This document shows positions 7,653 through 16,395 of a stretch of 52,370 bases of DNA, one piece after another. Location of the stretch: assembly GCF_004761875.1 (NCBI RefSeq), contig NZ_SJEY01000014.1, forward strand, positions 1-52,370, in the 5' to 3' direction. How positions within the stretch are numbered: the stretch's first letter is position 1; the number at the start of each line of letters is the position of its first letter. The stretch is from Roseovarius aestuariivivens (GTDB taxonomy: Bacteria; Pseudomonadota; Alphaproteobacteria; Rhodobacterales; Rhodobacteraceae). The notes under the pieces are model-generated. The model worked only from the letters and a program-made list of their open reading frames with translations. It was not told the DNA's origin and ran no database searches. A program made the position numbers and the translations under genes.

Positions 7653-8155
7653 TGGCCAAGCGTCCCTCACCGTTCCGGATCAAGACTCACCGGATTTACA
7701 CGCCGGCTGAGGCAGCTGAAGTACTGAAAGTACACAGGCAAAGCGTCCGTCGCTGGATCACGCAGCATGGTCTCACTGCGGACACTTCCCGCAAACCGTG
7801 GCTGATCAAGGGATCAGATCTCAAAAACTTCCTGGGTCACAGGCGCGAGAAACGGCGCTGCAAATTACAACTGCACCACTGCTATTGCCTCGGCTGCAAA
7901 GGCCCGCGCGAGCCAGACGGTAAGATGGCTGATTACCAGCAGCACTCGCCGACATCCGGCATGCTCACCGCGCTCTGTCCAACCTGCGGTAGCCTCATGC
8001 ACAAAGTGATCCGACGCGACGACCTCGACGCCATCCAGGCCAAAATCGAGGTCACAATTCAGAGGCCAAGCCCAAGATTAGTGTCCCGGACAGATGCCCC
8101 CTTGAATGTAACCTTCCAACAGGAGGCAAATGACCATGCCAAGACACAACGCTGA
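7652..8155 (+). CDS. HTH and zinc-ribbon protein of integrase operon
   Basis: A 167-aa protein. Residues 9-53 form a MerR-like helix-turn-helix (RIYTPAEAAEVLKVHRQSVR, RWITQHGL). A cysteine-rich region follows with CYCLGC and, about 55 residues on, CPTCG, a plausible four-cysteine zinc ribbon. The first ATG in frame after the GGAGG at 7640-7644 is 7652, which overlaps the upstream stop. The gene also overlaps the start of the recombinase gene by about 20 bases. Presumably a DNA-binding accessory factor of the integrase; no named homologue is claimed. Confidence 0.7.
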   Translation: MAKRPSPFRIKTHRIYTPAEAAEVLKVHRQSVRRWITQHGLTADTSRKPWLIKGSDLKNFLGHRREKRRCKLQLHHCYCLGCKGPREPDGKMADYQQHSPTSGMLTALCPTCGSLMHKVIRRDDLDAIQAKIEVTIQRPSPRLVSRTDAPLNVTFQQEANDHAKTQR

Positions 8156-9206
8156 CAACCTGCGTATCAAGCGCAAGTACCTGGTCTGGCTCAAGGAGGC
8201 CAAGGGCTTTTCCGAAGCCTCAATCGACAAAGCGGCTGCTGCGATTTCCACCTATGATCGTTATCTTGAGGGGAAGGATTTCAGAGCGTTTCACCCCGAA
8301 CGGGCACGCGCCTACAAACGCCATCTTGGCCGTCAAAAGAACGAACGGACCGGCGCGCCATTGTCGCCCACAACCATCGGCAGCACACTTCGGGAGGTCA
8401 AATCGTTCTTTGGCTGGTTGGCAGATCAGCCCGGCTACAAGTCGAAGATCACGCATGCGGACGTCGCCTACCTCACACCCGATCGTAGAGCTGAGAATGC
8501 GCGTCGATCTAACCTGTGGAAACCGCATCCATCGCCGGAACAGGCGCGACGCGTTGTCCGTGCAATGCCATCTGAGAAAACTGTCCAGAGACGAGACCGA
8601 GCGTTTATCGCCTTCCTGTTCCTGACCGGATCGAGAGTAGCTGCGGCGATCAGCCTGCGTCTGGGTCATATCGACCTGGATCATGCTTGCGTTACCTTCG
8701 ATGGTCGCGTGGTCGATACGAAGTTCGCCAAGTCTTTCACAACCGCGTTTTTTCCCATCGGAGACGAGGTCGAACAGATTGTGAGGGAGTGGATTACAGA
8801 ACTGCGCCAGGAGTATTGCTGGTCCCATGCAGATCCGCTGTTTCCAAAGACAAGGATCGGGGTCGGCGCCTCGCGCCGCTTTGAGGCTCTCGGCATCGCG
8901 CGCGAACCTTGGACAAACCCCTCAAGTGTCGCCCGGATCTTCAAGACGGCATTCGAAGACACTGGTCTGCCACCTTTCTCCCCCCATCGCGTGCGGGATA
9001 CTTTGGTGGAGCTATCCAATGACCATTGCCGAACACCAGAAGACTACAAGGCATGGTCGCAAAACCTCGGTCATGAGGATGTTCTGACCACGTTCCGGTC
9101 ATACGGCTCTGTTGCGCCGGGTCGGCAGGTGGAGCTCATGGCAAGGTTTCGCGACCGCGGGACTGGTTCTTCGGAAGACGACTTTAGTGTACTTGAAGAC
9201 GACTAA
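8136..9206 (+). CDS. Tyrosine-type site-specific integrase
   Basis: A 356-aa tyrosine recombinase with an N-terminal SAM-like core-binding domain (about 1-115) and a catalytic domain holding the full set: R167 (LTGSRVAAAISL), Lys near 196-199, H284 and R287 (SPHRVRDTL), H313 (NLGHEDVLT) and nucleophile Y323 (FRSYGS). It appears active. AGGAGG at 8121-8126 lies 9 bases before ATG 8136 but only 3 before the in-frame ATG 8130, so 8136 is chosen. It forms an overlapping operon with the two HTH genes. Its stop interlocks with that of the QueC-like gene (9203-9206), so the two genes converge with a 4-base overlap. Confidence 0.9.
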   Translation: MPRHNADNLRIKRKYLVWLKEAKGFSEASIDKAAAAISTYDRYLEGKDFRAFHPERARAYKRHLGRQKNERTGAPLSPTTIGSTLREVKSFFGWLADQPGYKSKITHADVAYLTPDRRAENARRSNLWKPHPSPEQARRVVRAMPSEKTVQRRDRAFIAFLFLTGSRVAAAISLRLGHIDLDHACVTFDGRVVDTKFAKSFTTAFFPIGDEVEQIVREWITELRQEYCWSHADPLFPKTRIGVGASRRFEALGIAREPWTNPSSVARIFKTAFEDTGLPPFSPHRVRDTLVELSNDHCRTPEDYKAWSQNLGHEDVLTTFRSYGSVAPGRQVELMARFRDRGTGSSEDDFSVLEDD

Positions 9207-11038
9207 GGATCGCTACGGACGCGAACGATCACGCCTTCAGGGTTCAAACGATAGCCTTGCCCGGGAATGTTCTCGATCAACGCTTCAGCGTCTTCCACGC
9301 CTAGATCGGCCGATATGAACTTCTTTTTCAGATCAGAGCGTGTCCTGTTAATGCGTTTACGAACGGCCTCACCGCCCTCCACCCCAAGCCTCAGAGAGAT
9401 TATGACCGCACTTATTAGCGTGTAGTCCAGCGGGTCTTTTCCCTCGCCTGAGCTTTCGAGCCAACTTTTCGCGAGGAGTATCAGCAGGTCGGCGGCTGCA
9501 GATTTCCTGAGTTCAACACGTTTCGCAATCAGAACAAACCGTCTTGCGTCGTCGATTTCCATCAAGATGGGTTCACGGTTCTTGAGGCTTTGCGCTGTCG
9601 AAATCGGCACAGAGGGCGGGAACACAGCGCCACGCTGCAATTCTCCGTAGAGCCTTGGGAGACTGTCGGGGGGATAATCACCAAGGCGGGTGGTCCGGTT
9701 TGCCTCTCGCATCACCGAGCAGACGCCCTCGCCATGCCGCTTCAATAGTTGGGAGATCATTTCAAGTGCGGTGTTTGGCGGTTTGTCGAGTTGGTCCACT
9801 GCATCCAGCACGGCCGGAAAGCTGCGTTCCAGTGTGTCCGGCGATATGTGCTCGAACGTCTGTGCACTGCGGAGATAGGACAACGCCATTTCTCGATCCA
9901 TAACGTTGCGTCTTGGACCTTGCATCAGATCCAATCGGTAAGCTTCTTCCGGGTCAAACCTTTCCGTCTGGGTGGCGAGGATTGCGAACCGCCGGTCGAT
10001 GCACTGCGAGCAACGTCCACAATGCGGATACTGCTTCGTTTGATTATGGGTATCGGCGCAGCTCCGGGTGTGCTTGATCTGGTCTCCCATACCAAGCCGC
10101 ACGATCGTTTCAATCACGTCTGACTTGGTACGCCAGAAAAACGGATTGTCGACGCGCATACCCCGCTTGAAGACCTTTCCCAGGAACTCGGTGAACCGCG
10201 TAAGCGTCTGTGGATGCGTTGTCCGGGTTGCCCGCGTGCCCAAAACATTTCCGACAGGCGGCAGATTGAGACTGACGATCCCGTTCTCATGGAAGGAGAC
10301 ACGGTCTCTTCCAAAGGCTTGCGCGGTAATCGCACCCAGTACGGCGAAGAGAAAAGATCGGCTGCGATGCGTGCTCTCCTTTGCCGTGCCGGCCGTCAGT
10401 TGTGCACGCACCGGCAGATGTCTGCACGTATCAGGACCAAACTTTTGACTGAGGGCCTTCTGCAATGCCCTTTGTATCGGCGCGATCTTGGTAGAGGAGA
10501 AATGACTGACAAGGGCCACGCTGCTGCCTTGTTCCGCGATCTCTTCGACGGCACCTGCAAAAGAGTCGAGGCCACCAGAGAACATCAAAACACGGTTTGC
10601 CTCCCACGCCTGGTCCCGGACAAATTTGAAGAACCGGGAGCGTTCGGCTTCTGGCTCCGTCTTAAGGTCAAATTCGAACACGAACCGATCGCCCGACAAG
10701 AACATCAGGGCTTGTTCCAATGCCTTGAGCGCGTCGGATTGTTGCCAAAAAAACAGGTCGCGCACCGGCATATCGACAAGGAAACGGCGATGCCATTTGG
10801 CGCCCATCTGCTGATCGGCCGGACCTCCGCGACTGACGGCGGAATCGGCGCAGTAAACGAGGGCCGCAATCTCCAGCAGATCCAGGGCGCGATCCGGGAG
10901 AGCTGCAACCAATTGTCGGTTCAACTGTTCGATGCAAAGTTTGATGCCCACCTCGCGACCATCGATGGCAAGCCGCAACTCCTCGTCGCCGCCACTTGTT
11001 GTCACAGCGGGCAGGCAAGTGACGCGATACTCAGGCAC
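9203..11038 (-). CDS. QueC-like PP-loop enzyme with C-terminal winged helix
   Basis: A 611-aa protein. Residues 1-140 form an unrecognised helical region. Residues 148-360 are QueC-like: PP-loop ATP site SGGLDS (154-159), and Cys 327, 340, 343 and 346 in SCADT and HCGRCSQCIDRRFA, the four zinc ligands of 7-cyano-7-deazaguanine synthases. Residues 490-605 look like an OmpR/PhoB-type winged helix (EAVRKRINRTRSDLKKKF, then ENIPGQGYRL). Housekeeping QueC is about 230 aa, so this is a specialised relative. Related enzymes occur in the Qat and type IV CBASS anti-phage systems. The start overlaps the upstream gene's stop by 8 bases, implying coupled translation. A defence role is inferred. Confidence 0.8.
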   Translation of the reverse strand: MPEYRVTCLPAVTTSGGDEELRLAIDGREVGIKLCIEQLNRQLVAALPDRALDLLEIAALVYCADSAVSRGGPADQQMGAKWHRRFLVDMPVRDLFFWQQSDALKALEQALMFLSGDRFVFEFDLKTEPEAERSRFFKFVRDQAWEANRVLMFSGGLDSFAGAVEEIAEQGSSVALVSHFSSTKIAPIQRALQKALSQKFGPDTCRHLPVRAQLTAGTAKESTHRSRSFLFAVLGAITAQAFGRDRVSFHENGIVSLNLPPVGNVLGTRATRTTHPQTLTRFTEFLGKVFKRGMRVDNPFFWRTKSDVIETIVRLGMGDQIKHTRSCADTHNQTKQYPHCGRCSQCIDRRFAILATQTERFDPEEAYRLDLMQGPRRNVMDREMALSYLRSAQTFEHISPDTLERSFPAVLDAVDQLDKPPNTALEMISQLLKRHGEGVCSVMREANRTTRLGDYPPDSLPRLYGELQRGAVFPPSVPISTAQSLKNREPILMEIDDARRFVLIAKRVELRKSAAADLLILLAKSWLESSGEGKDPLDYTLISAVIISLRLGVEGGEAVRKRINRTRSDLKKKFISADLGVEDAEALIENIPGQGYRLNPEGVIVRVRSDP

Positions 11039-11810
11039 TGTCTTGCCGACGCGCTAGTTCGGCTCTCATCTTCCGAAACGCGTAGCGCGTGAACTGACCG
11101 ATCGAGTCCTGGTCCAGCGACTGTTTTTGCCAGATCGTCTTGCCGTACCAGCCACCGGCATACGACTCGACGATGCGGGAGACCTCAAATGTGTGTTGCG
11201 CCAGCGCCTGTTGGAACGCGACCCGTTGCGCATCAGAGCTGAAGCGGCGATCCTCGCCTGTATGGTTGGCGAGTTCTCTGCTGAGATAATAGTCAAGAGA
11301 TCGATAGGTCAGCCTTGCGAAGAAATCGCGGGCCAGCAGGGCAAAGTTGTCTCCCGAGGAAAAACGACCAAGGGCCTTCCGAACTTCCTGAGGTGTTGGT
11401 TCAAAGAGCGTTGGGAGCTGATCCCTCATCTGGACGGAGAGGCTTTCAAGCAGAGCCGCCTTCGCGAGGTCACCTACATCGCTTGAGTGTCCGGTCTCAA
11501 AGCTCTGCCGGTCGATTGCGCTCTCCAGTCCTGACAGCAATCTTGTGACAGAGCTTAACGCATCGCGACCGACACCGAGGTCGTCCAGTGCAACTTCGAA
11601 GCCCGGCGCACGCGCCAGGAACGGCAGTTTTACAAGCAGAGAGCTGACGAACTGGAAGCCGGGATCTTCGGGCGCTCTCGCTAAGTCTGTCTCGGATGCT
11701 TTCGACGCAGCCGCTGCAAGTAAGTCGATTGATGCGTCGGTTTCCAGAAGCCCAACGACATCGCGCCACTTTTTCGACTGCGGTAACGTGCCGAGCCGGA
11801 TGTGGCCCAT
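11031..11810 (-). CDS. Partner protein of the QueC-like enzyme, unknown family (259 aa)
   Basis: A 259-aa, mainly helical soluble protein without a recognised domain. It begins MGHIRLGTLP; Met removal would expose an N-terminal glycine. The C-terminal half is rich in aromatic and basic residues (FFARLTYRSLDYYLSRELAN; YAGGWYGKTIWQK). A strong AGGGAGGA Shine-Dalgarno (plus 11815-11822) lies 4 bases before the ATG, and the stop overlaps the QueC-like start by 8 bases, so the two are made together. I recall proteins with a similar start beside QueC-like genes in other genomes, but cannot verify this here. Possible substrate, adaptor or effector of the QueC-like enzyme. It begins 142 bases inside the tRNA-Arg boundary. 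Confidence 0.6.
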   Translation of the reverse strand: MGHIRLGTLPQSKKWRDVVGLLETDASIDLLAAAASKASETDLARAPEDPGFQFVSSLLVKLPFLARAPGFEVALDDLGVGRDALSSVTRLLSGLESAIDRQSFETGHSSDVGDLAKAALLESLSVQMRDQLPTLFEPTPQEVRKALGRFSSGDNFALLARDFFARLTYRSLDYYLSRELANHTGEDRRFSSDAQRVAFQQALAQHTFEVSRIVESYAGGWYGKTIWQKQSLDQDSIGQFTRYAFRKMRAELARRQDSA

Positions 11811-11951
11811 GTTTTCCTCCCTGTTGCGGTAACGCTATTCACGACAGGAAAAATGGCAACAGAAATCAGAAAAACCAATGTCGCATGCTTCCCTGCGCTT
11901 ACCCCCCTTTCGGCTGTATGCGCTGGATACATGCTAAATCCTTGAAATTAA

Positions 11952-12028
11952 TGGCGATCCCGGAAGGACTCGAACCCTCAGCCTGCTGATTAGAAGTCAG
12001 CTGCTCTATCCAGTTGAGCTACGGGACC
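11952..12028 (-). tRNA. tRNA-Arg (anticodon UCU)
   Basis: A 77-base gene on the minus strand. Acceptor GGTCCCG pairs with CGGGATC (one G-U), the T-arm carries GGTTCGAGTCC, and the anticodon loop reads CTTCTAA, giving anticodon UCU for AGA/AGG. The discriminator G and the CCA end are encoded (plus-strand 11952-11955). It sits 55 bases after truA on the same strand. The change in gene style starts right at its 3' end, making it the likely integration target of the island. Confidence 0.95.
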
Positions 12029-12083
12029 GCTTGCGCGGGCAGCTTTACCCGGCGTGGTGGACAAGATCAAAGGTAATTCAGAT

Positions 12084-12863
12084 CTATCCGAAACCTTTTG
12101 CGAAGGGATTGTTTGGATAGTCCACGGCCGCGAGATAGAGGCCGTGAGGCGGGCATACTGGACCGCAGGCGGCGCGAGTGCGGGCCTCAAGAGCGGCTTT
12201 CACGTCTTCGGCGGACCAACTGCCAGCCCCCACGCGTGCAAGTGTGCCGACGATGCTGCGAACCTGGTTATGAAGGAAAGAACGGGCATGCAGGTGGAAC
12301 CGGATTTCCGGGCCGGCAAGGCCCTCGGCCTCAACGATGTCGATTGTATCGAGCGTTTTCACCGGGCTCTTGGCCTGACAAATCGTCGAGCGGAAGGTGG
12401 TGAAGTCGTGATAGCCGATCAGATGCGCCGCGCCGGCGCGCATCGCGGTCACGTCCAGAGGGTGCTGCACCTGCCAGACCAGCCCCTTGTCGTGCGTGGC
12501 AGGCGCGCGGCGTATCAGCAGTCTGAACAGGTAATGGCGGCGCACGGCCGAGAACCGCGCGTGCCAGTCCTCTTCAACCTCTGCGCAATCCAGGATCGCG
12601 ACGGGTGCGGGCCTTAGATGAAAATTCAGCGCCTCGGACAGTCGAAACGGATCCCAGTCCTTTGAAAGATCGCAATGTGCGACCTGTCCAAGCCCATGCA
12701 CACCGGCGTCGGTCCGCCCGGCCGCAGCGATGGTGTGCGGCCCGTCCTCGAGCCGGGCGAGCGCGTCTTCGAGCGCCCCCTGCACCGACGGCTGGTCGGC
12801 CTGCCTTTGCCAGCCGGAAAAAGGCGCACCGTGATATTCGATCTTGAGCGCGTATCTGGGCAT
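12084..12863 (-). CDS. truA: tRNA pseudouridine(38-40) synthase TruA
   Basis: A 259-aa TruA. It opens [20 protein letters not shown] and holds the catalytic Asp in the [20 protein letters not shown] motif. The C-terminal [13 protein letters not shown] segment is also typical. It makes pseudouridine at positions 38, 39 and 40 of the tRNA anticodon stem. The ATG at 12861-12863 is chosen over in-frame starts up to 12908 because family members begin at this MPRYAL-type sequence. First core gene right of the island, followed on the same strand by tRNA-Arg. Confidence 0.95.
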   Translation of the reverse strand: MPRYALKIEYHGAPFSGWQRQADQPSVQGALEDALARLEDGPHTIAAAGRTDAGVHGLGQVAHCDLSKDWDPFRLSEALNFHLRPAPVAILDCAEVEEDWHARFSAVRRHYLFRLLIRRAPATHDKGLVWQVQHPLDVTAMRAGAAHLIGYHDFTTFRSTICQAKSPVKTLDTIDIVEAEGLAGPEIRFHLHARSFLHNQVRSIVGTLARVGAGSWSAEDVKAALEARTRAACGPVCPPHGLYLAAVDYPNNPFAKGFG

Positions 12864-12970
12864 GACGCGGCTCATAGCGCGCGACGTCACGGGGAACAAT
12901 CCCCTCACGCTCCCCTCTGGTGTGCCCGTGCGGGCGAGACTATCTTGAGGTGGAAGGGGGCGGGTTTCTC

Positions 12971-14386
12971 GTGTTTATCAGCAATATCGCCGAAGGTCTT
13001 ACGCGCGGCGTCGAGTCCGTGACCGATACGATGTCGGAAACGTTCTTCGAGCCGGCCATCCGTCTTGGCGTGACGGGACTGAGCCGGGCTGGCAAGACCG
13101 TCTTTATTACCTCGCTGGTCGCCAACCTGATGAACCGCGCGCGCATGCAGGGGCTTGCCGCCGTTGCGGAAGGCCGGATTGCTGCGGCGTATCTTCAACC
13201 GCAGCCGGACGATACCCTGCCACGGTTCGATTTCGAGCAACATCTGGCCGCCTTGACCGGCCCGGAACCGCATTGGCCCGACAGTACGCGGTCGGTTTCC
13301 GAGTTGCGCCTTTCCTTGCGGGTGCGTCCGGCCGGGTTGCTGGCCGGTTTGCAGGGTCCGCGCACGGTCCATCTCGATATCGTCGATTACCCGGGCGAGT
13401 GGCTTCTCGATCTTGTGCTTCTGGAAAAGGATTATGCAACGTGGTCTGCCGAGGTTCTCGACCGGATCGCGGCGCGCGAAGGTGCGCAAGACTACCTGCG
13501 TCTGGCGGCGAAAACGGAAGTGGCGGAAGAGCTGGAGGAGCCGAAGGCACAGGCGCTTGCTGCCAGTTACACCGCCTATCTGCAGAGCGCGCGAGAGGCC
13601 GGATTGTCCGATTGCACGCCGGGCCGCTTTCTATTGCCCGGTGATCTAGCTGGGTCACCGGTGCTGACTTTCGCGCCGCTCTCCCGCCCGGAAAGGACCC
13701 CGCGAAAATCGCTGTGGCGGGAAATGGAGCGGCGTTTCGAGGCGTACAAGGCCCGGGTGGTTCAGCCTTTCTTTCGTGACCATTTCGCACGCATTGACCG
13801 CCAGATCGTGCTGGTCGACGCGCTTGGCGCCATTCACAACGGGCCGCAAGCGGTCGAGGATATGCGTCGCGCGATGGCTGAGATCCTTGGCGCCTTCCGC
13901 CCGGGGCGCAACGCGTTTCTGACAAGGCTGCTGATGGGCCGCAGGGTCGAAAAGATCCTGTTCGCCGCGACCAAGTCCGATCATTTGCACCACAAACAGC
14001 ATGGCCGCCTGACAGCGATCATAGAAGCGCTGATGCGTGACGCCCGCAACAGAGCGGATTTCGCCGGTGCGGAAACGGCGGGTATGGCCATTGCGGCGTT
14101 GCGCGCCACCACCGAAGAGACCATCACCCATAACGGTGCGCCGCTCGATTGCGTGCGCGGCACGCTTCTGGACACGGGCCGCCGGGCGGCGTTTTATCCC
14201 GGAGAACTGCCGAAGGATCCCGCGCAGCTTCTGACGGCGGCTCGTGACGGGGCGGAGAGGTGGTTGAACGCGGATTACGAGATCATGCGATTCGCCCCTG
14301 CGCCGCTGACGCTGCGCCCCAATGAAGGCCCGCCGCATATCCGGCTTGGCCGCGCGGCGCAGTTTCTTATCGGGGACAGGCTTTGA
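12971..14386 (+). CDS. YcjX/DUF463 family P-loop GTPase-like protein
   Basis: A protein of about 471 aa with Walker [11 protein letters not shown] near the N-terminus and the DUF463/YcjX signature region [14 protein letters not shown] (switch II/Walker B-like). The later segments [13 protein letters not shown] and [11 protein letters not shown] (TKxD-like specificity motif) fit a GTP-binding protein. E. coli YcjX is stress inducible with unknown substrate. GTG 12971 ([15 protein letters not shown]) is preferred; the open frame extends to GTG 12920. Its TGA overlaps the TTG of the GNAT gene. With the YcjF homologue at 14823 it forms the conserved YcjX-YcjF pair, here split by an acetyltransferase. 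Confidence 0.88.
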   Translation: MFISNIAEGLTRGVESVTDTMSETFFEPAIRLGVTGLSRAGKTVFITSLVANLMNRARMQGLAAVAEGRIAAAYLQPQPDDTLPRFDFEQHLAALTGPEPHWPDSTRSVSELRLSLRVRPAGLLAGLQGPRTVHLDIVDYPGEWLLDLVLLEKDYATWSAEVLDRIAAREGAQDYLRLAAKTEVAEELEEPKAQALAASYTAYLQSAREAGLSDCTPGRFLLPGDLAGSPVLTFAPLSRPERTPRKSLWREMERRFEAYKARVVQPFFRDHFARIDRQIVLVDALGAIHNGPQAVEDMRRAMAEILGAFRPGRNAFLTRLLMGRRVEKILFAATKSDHLHHKQHGRLTAIIEALMRDARNRADFAGAETAGMAIAALRATTEETITHNGAPLDCVRGTLLDTGRRAAFYPGELPKDPAQLLTAARDGAERWLNADYEIMRFAPAPLTLRPNEGPPHIRLGRAAQFLIGDRL

Positions 14387-14826
14387 GATCGCCCGCGCGT
14401 CTGCGCCCCGCGCGTCTGTGGCACGTGCCACGGCTGGTGGCGATTTTGCGCGCGACCTCGCGGGCGCGCGCGGCTTGGGTCGATGCGAGACTGATCGCCA
14501 AGGCCGTCGCGCGGGGCTGGGTGCGGGTCGTGTGCGACCACCGCGGCGTGGCCGGTTTTTCGATTCGGGACGGCGCGAGGCTGCATGCGCTTTACGTGGA
14601 CCCTCGGCGTCGGGGGCAGGGACTTGGCCAGATGCTTTTGACCGAGGCCAAGCGCGCGGCCGGGCGGCTTGATCTGTGGGTGATCCAGCGCAATCGCGGC
14701 GCGCGACGGTTCTACGCAAGATCGGGCTTTGCCGAGAAGGCCCGTGTGCCGCAAGGCGGCGGCAATGATGAAAACCTGCCGGATATCCTGATGGTCTGGC
14801 CGCCGGAAAGACGAGTGGAAAGATGA
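14383..14826 (+). CDS. GNAT family N-acetyltransferase
   Basis: A 147-aa GNAT enzyme. The acetyl-CoA binding motif A is clear: LHALYVDPRRRGQGLGQMLL, followed by LWVIQRNRGARRFYARSGFA, the motif B segment. It transfers an acetyl group from acetyl-CoA to an unknown amine. TTG at 14383 overlaps the YcjX stop; no better start was seen downstream before the fold. Its own stop overlaps the ATG of the YcjF homologue (ATGA, 14823-14826), so all three genes form one translationally coupled operon. Confidence 0.85.
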   Translation: MRSPARLRPARLWHVPRLVAILRATSRARAAWVDARLIAKAVARGWVRVVCDHRGVAGFSIRDGARLHALYVDPRRRGQGLGQMLLTEAKRAAGRLDLWVIQRNRGARRFYARSGFAEKARVPQGGGNDENLPDILMVWPPERRVER

Positions 14827-15821
14827 GCAAACGACCGGTTCTGATCGACCTGGAGGACAGCGCCGACACCCCGAGTCCGGCCACGGCCCCGCCGGTGCCC
14901 GAGCGCGATCTTCCGCCCGCGCCCGAAGGCCGTGCAATGCAGACGGTGGCGACGCTGGCCGCACGCCGACCCTCTCGGCTGGCGCGGCTTTTCTGGGGGC
15001 TTCTGCTGGCGCTGCTTGGCGCGGTGCTTTCGGTGGCGGCTTGGGATTTCATCACGGCGCTTTTGGCTCGAAATGCTGTTCTGGGCTATGCCGTCACCGG
15101 GCTGGTTGCAGCGTTCGCACTGACCTGCTGTGTCATTGCTCTGCGGGAATTGGCGGCGTTTTCAAGATTGTCCAAGATCGACGGTTTGCACCGCGCCGCG
15201 GATGCCGCCCTTGCGGCCAGCGACCTGACCGCGGCGCGGCGGGTGATACAGGATCTGTCGAAGCTTTATGGCGCACGCGACGACACCCGCTGGGGCCGCG
15301 AGCGGATGCGGGATTACGGACCCGAACAGGTCGAGGCCGCCGATCTTCTGGGACTGGCGGAGACCGAATTGCTCAAGCCGCTCGATCAGGCGGCGCGACT
15401 GGAAATCGAGGCCGCAGCGCGGCAGGTGGCGACAGTAACGGCAGTTGTACCTCTGGCCTTTGCCGATGTCATCGCGGCGCTTACCGCGAATATGCGAATG
15501 ATCCGGCGTATCGCCGAGATTTACGGTGGCCGCTCCGGCACTTTGGGAAGCTGGCGGCTGGCGCGCGCGGTGATGACTCATCTGGTGGCTACGGGCGCGG
15601 TTGCCGTGGGCGACGACCTAATCGGATCGGTGGCTGGCGGCGGGCTATTGTCAAAGCTTTCGCGCCGTTTCGGCGAGGGGATAGTCAACGGTGCGCTGAC
15701 CGCGCGGGTGGGCGTTGCCGCGATGGAGGTCTGTCGGCCGCTGCGTTTTGCCCGCATCGCCAAGCCGTCCGTTTCGTCCATCGTGTCGCGGTCGTTGACG
15801 GGGCTCTTCTCCCGCGCTTGA
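14823..15821 (+). CDS. TIGR01620/YcjF family inner-membrane protein (DUF697)
   Basis: A 332-aa protein with a proline-rich N-terminal stretch, two adjacent membrane segments at about residues 57-78 and 84-106 (LARLFWGLLLALLGAVLSVA; LGYAVTGLVAAFALTCCVIA) and a C-terminal DUF697 region (ATVTAVVPLAFADVIAALTA ... GGLLSKLSRRFGEGIVNGAL). This is the YcjF/TIGR01620 architecture. It usually neighbours YcjX and probably works with it at the inner membrane under envelope or heat stress; the biochemical role is unknown. Third gene of the operon. Confidence 0.88.
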   Translation: MSKRPVLIDLEDSADTPSPATAPPVPERDLPPAPEGRAMQTVATLAARRPSRLARLFWGLLLALLGAVLSVAAWDFITALLARNAVLGYAVTGLVAAFALTCCVIALRELAAFSRLSKIDGLHRAADAALAASDLTAARRVIQDLSKLYGARDDTRWGRERMRDYGPEQVEAADLLGLAETELLKPLDQAARLEIEAAARQVATVTAVVPLAFADVIAALTANMRMIRRIAEIYGGRSGTLGSWRLARAVMTHLVATGAVAVGDDLIGSVAGGGLLSKLSRRFGEGIVNGALTARVGVAAMEVCRPLRFARIAKPSVSSIVSRSLTGLFSRA

Positions 15822-15866
15822 GCAAGCTGAAGAGCGGCCCGGAAATTTCTCTACGGACGACGGGGT

Positions 15867-16277
15867 TCAGCGCAGTTTTGGAATGCCGCCGGGATGCGTC
15901 TCGCGTTCGACAACGCCGGCGCGCAGGGTGTTGCCGATCCGATGAGCAAGCGCCGACCATGCCGCCGCCTGATCAGGACGCAGCTCGGCCCGCAAAACGC
16001 TGTCGAAGAGCCCCAGCCAGGTGGAAAACATGCCGGGCTTCACGTTGCCCGCCTGCACGTGGGCGCGGTGCGCATTGCCGTCATAACACCGCTCGTGCAG
16101 GATGGTGTTGGCCCAGAAATCCGCCGCACGCGCCTCGTGCGCGGGCCAGTCTGTGACGTGCTTGGCGAACACCGGCCCAAGCCCCGGATGGTGTCGGCAG
16201 GCGTCATAGAACGTTGCGACCACCCGCTCGATCTCGGGGCGTGTGATGTCGAAACGCGGGGGCAGGGCGGACGTCAT
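15867..16277 (-). CDS. Group III truncated haemoglobin
   Basis: A 136-aa protein matching group III (trHbP) truncated globins. It starts ITRPEIERVVATFYDACRHH, has PVFAKHVTDWPAHEARAADFW, then a His-bearing HRAHVQAG segment for proximal haem ligation and the MFSTWLGLFDSVLRAEL helix. Group III globins are cytosolic and linked to oxygen or NO chemistry in several proteobacteria. It is divergent from the CNB/reductase fusion gene at 16396, with 118 bases between the starts; no FNR-like site was seen there. The downstream end faces the YcjF stop, 46 bases away. Confidence 0.88.
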   Translation of the reverse strand: MTSALPPRFDITRPEIERVVATFYDACRHHPGLGPVFAKHVTDWPAHEARAADFWANTILHERCYDGNAHRAHVQAGNVKPGMFSTWLGLFDSVLRAELRPDQAAAWSALAHRIGNTLRAGVVERETHPGGIPKLR

Positions 16278-16395
16278 GCCCGAACTTTGACGGCGGCCTC
16301 TTGCGATTGCAACAGCACCGGACGTGACAAGACCCGGAGATCAACTAAAACTGGCAGGCGGCGTGCGGGGTCGCGCCACACGTCAGGAGTTTGAT

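Larger units (their letters stand above)
1..11951. mobile_element. Probable genomic island ending at tRNA-Arg
   Basis: Everything left of the tRNA-Arg gene has lower GC, looser codon use and single genes in mixed orientation, unlike the dense operons from 12,084 onward. It carries a recombinase fragment at the left edge, an intact tyrosine recombinase at 8136-9206 with an excisionase-like gene, degenerate spacer repeats and a defence-like QueC operon. The DNA lies on the 3' side of the tRNA gene, the usual side for tRNA-targeted integration. I did not find a second copy of the tRNA 3' end, so the left boundary is probably outside the window. Extent and unity are inferred; it may be several layered insertions. 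Confidence 0.6.

Noticed and set aside
13655..15055. 466-aa minus-strand open frame
   Set aside because: Covers YcjX, GNAT and the YcjF start on the opposite strand, Arg/Ala/Pro-rich without a fold.
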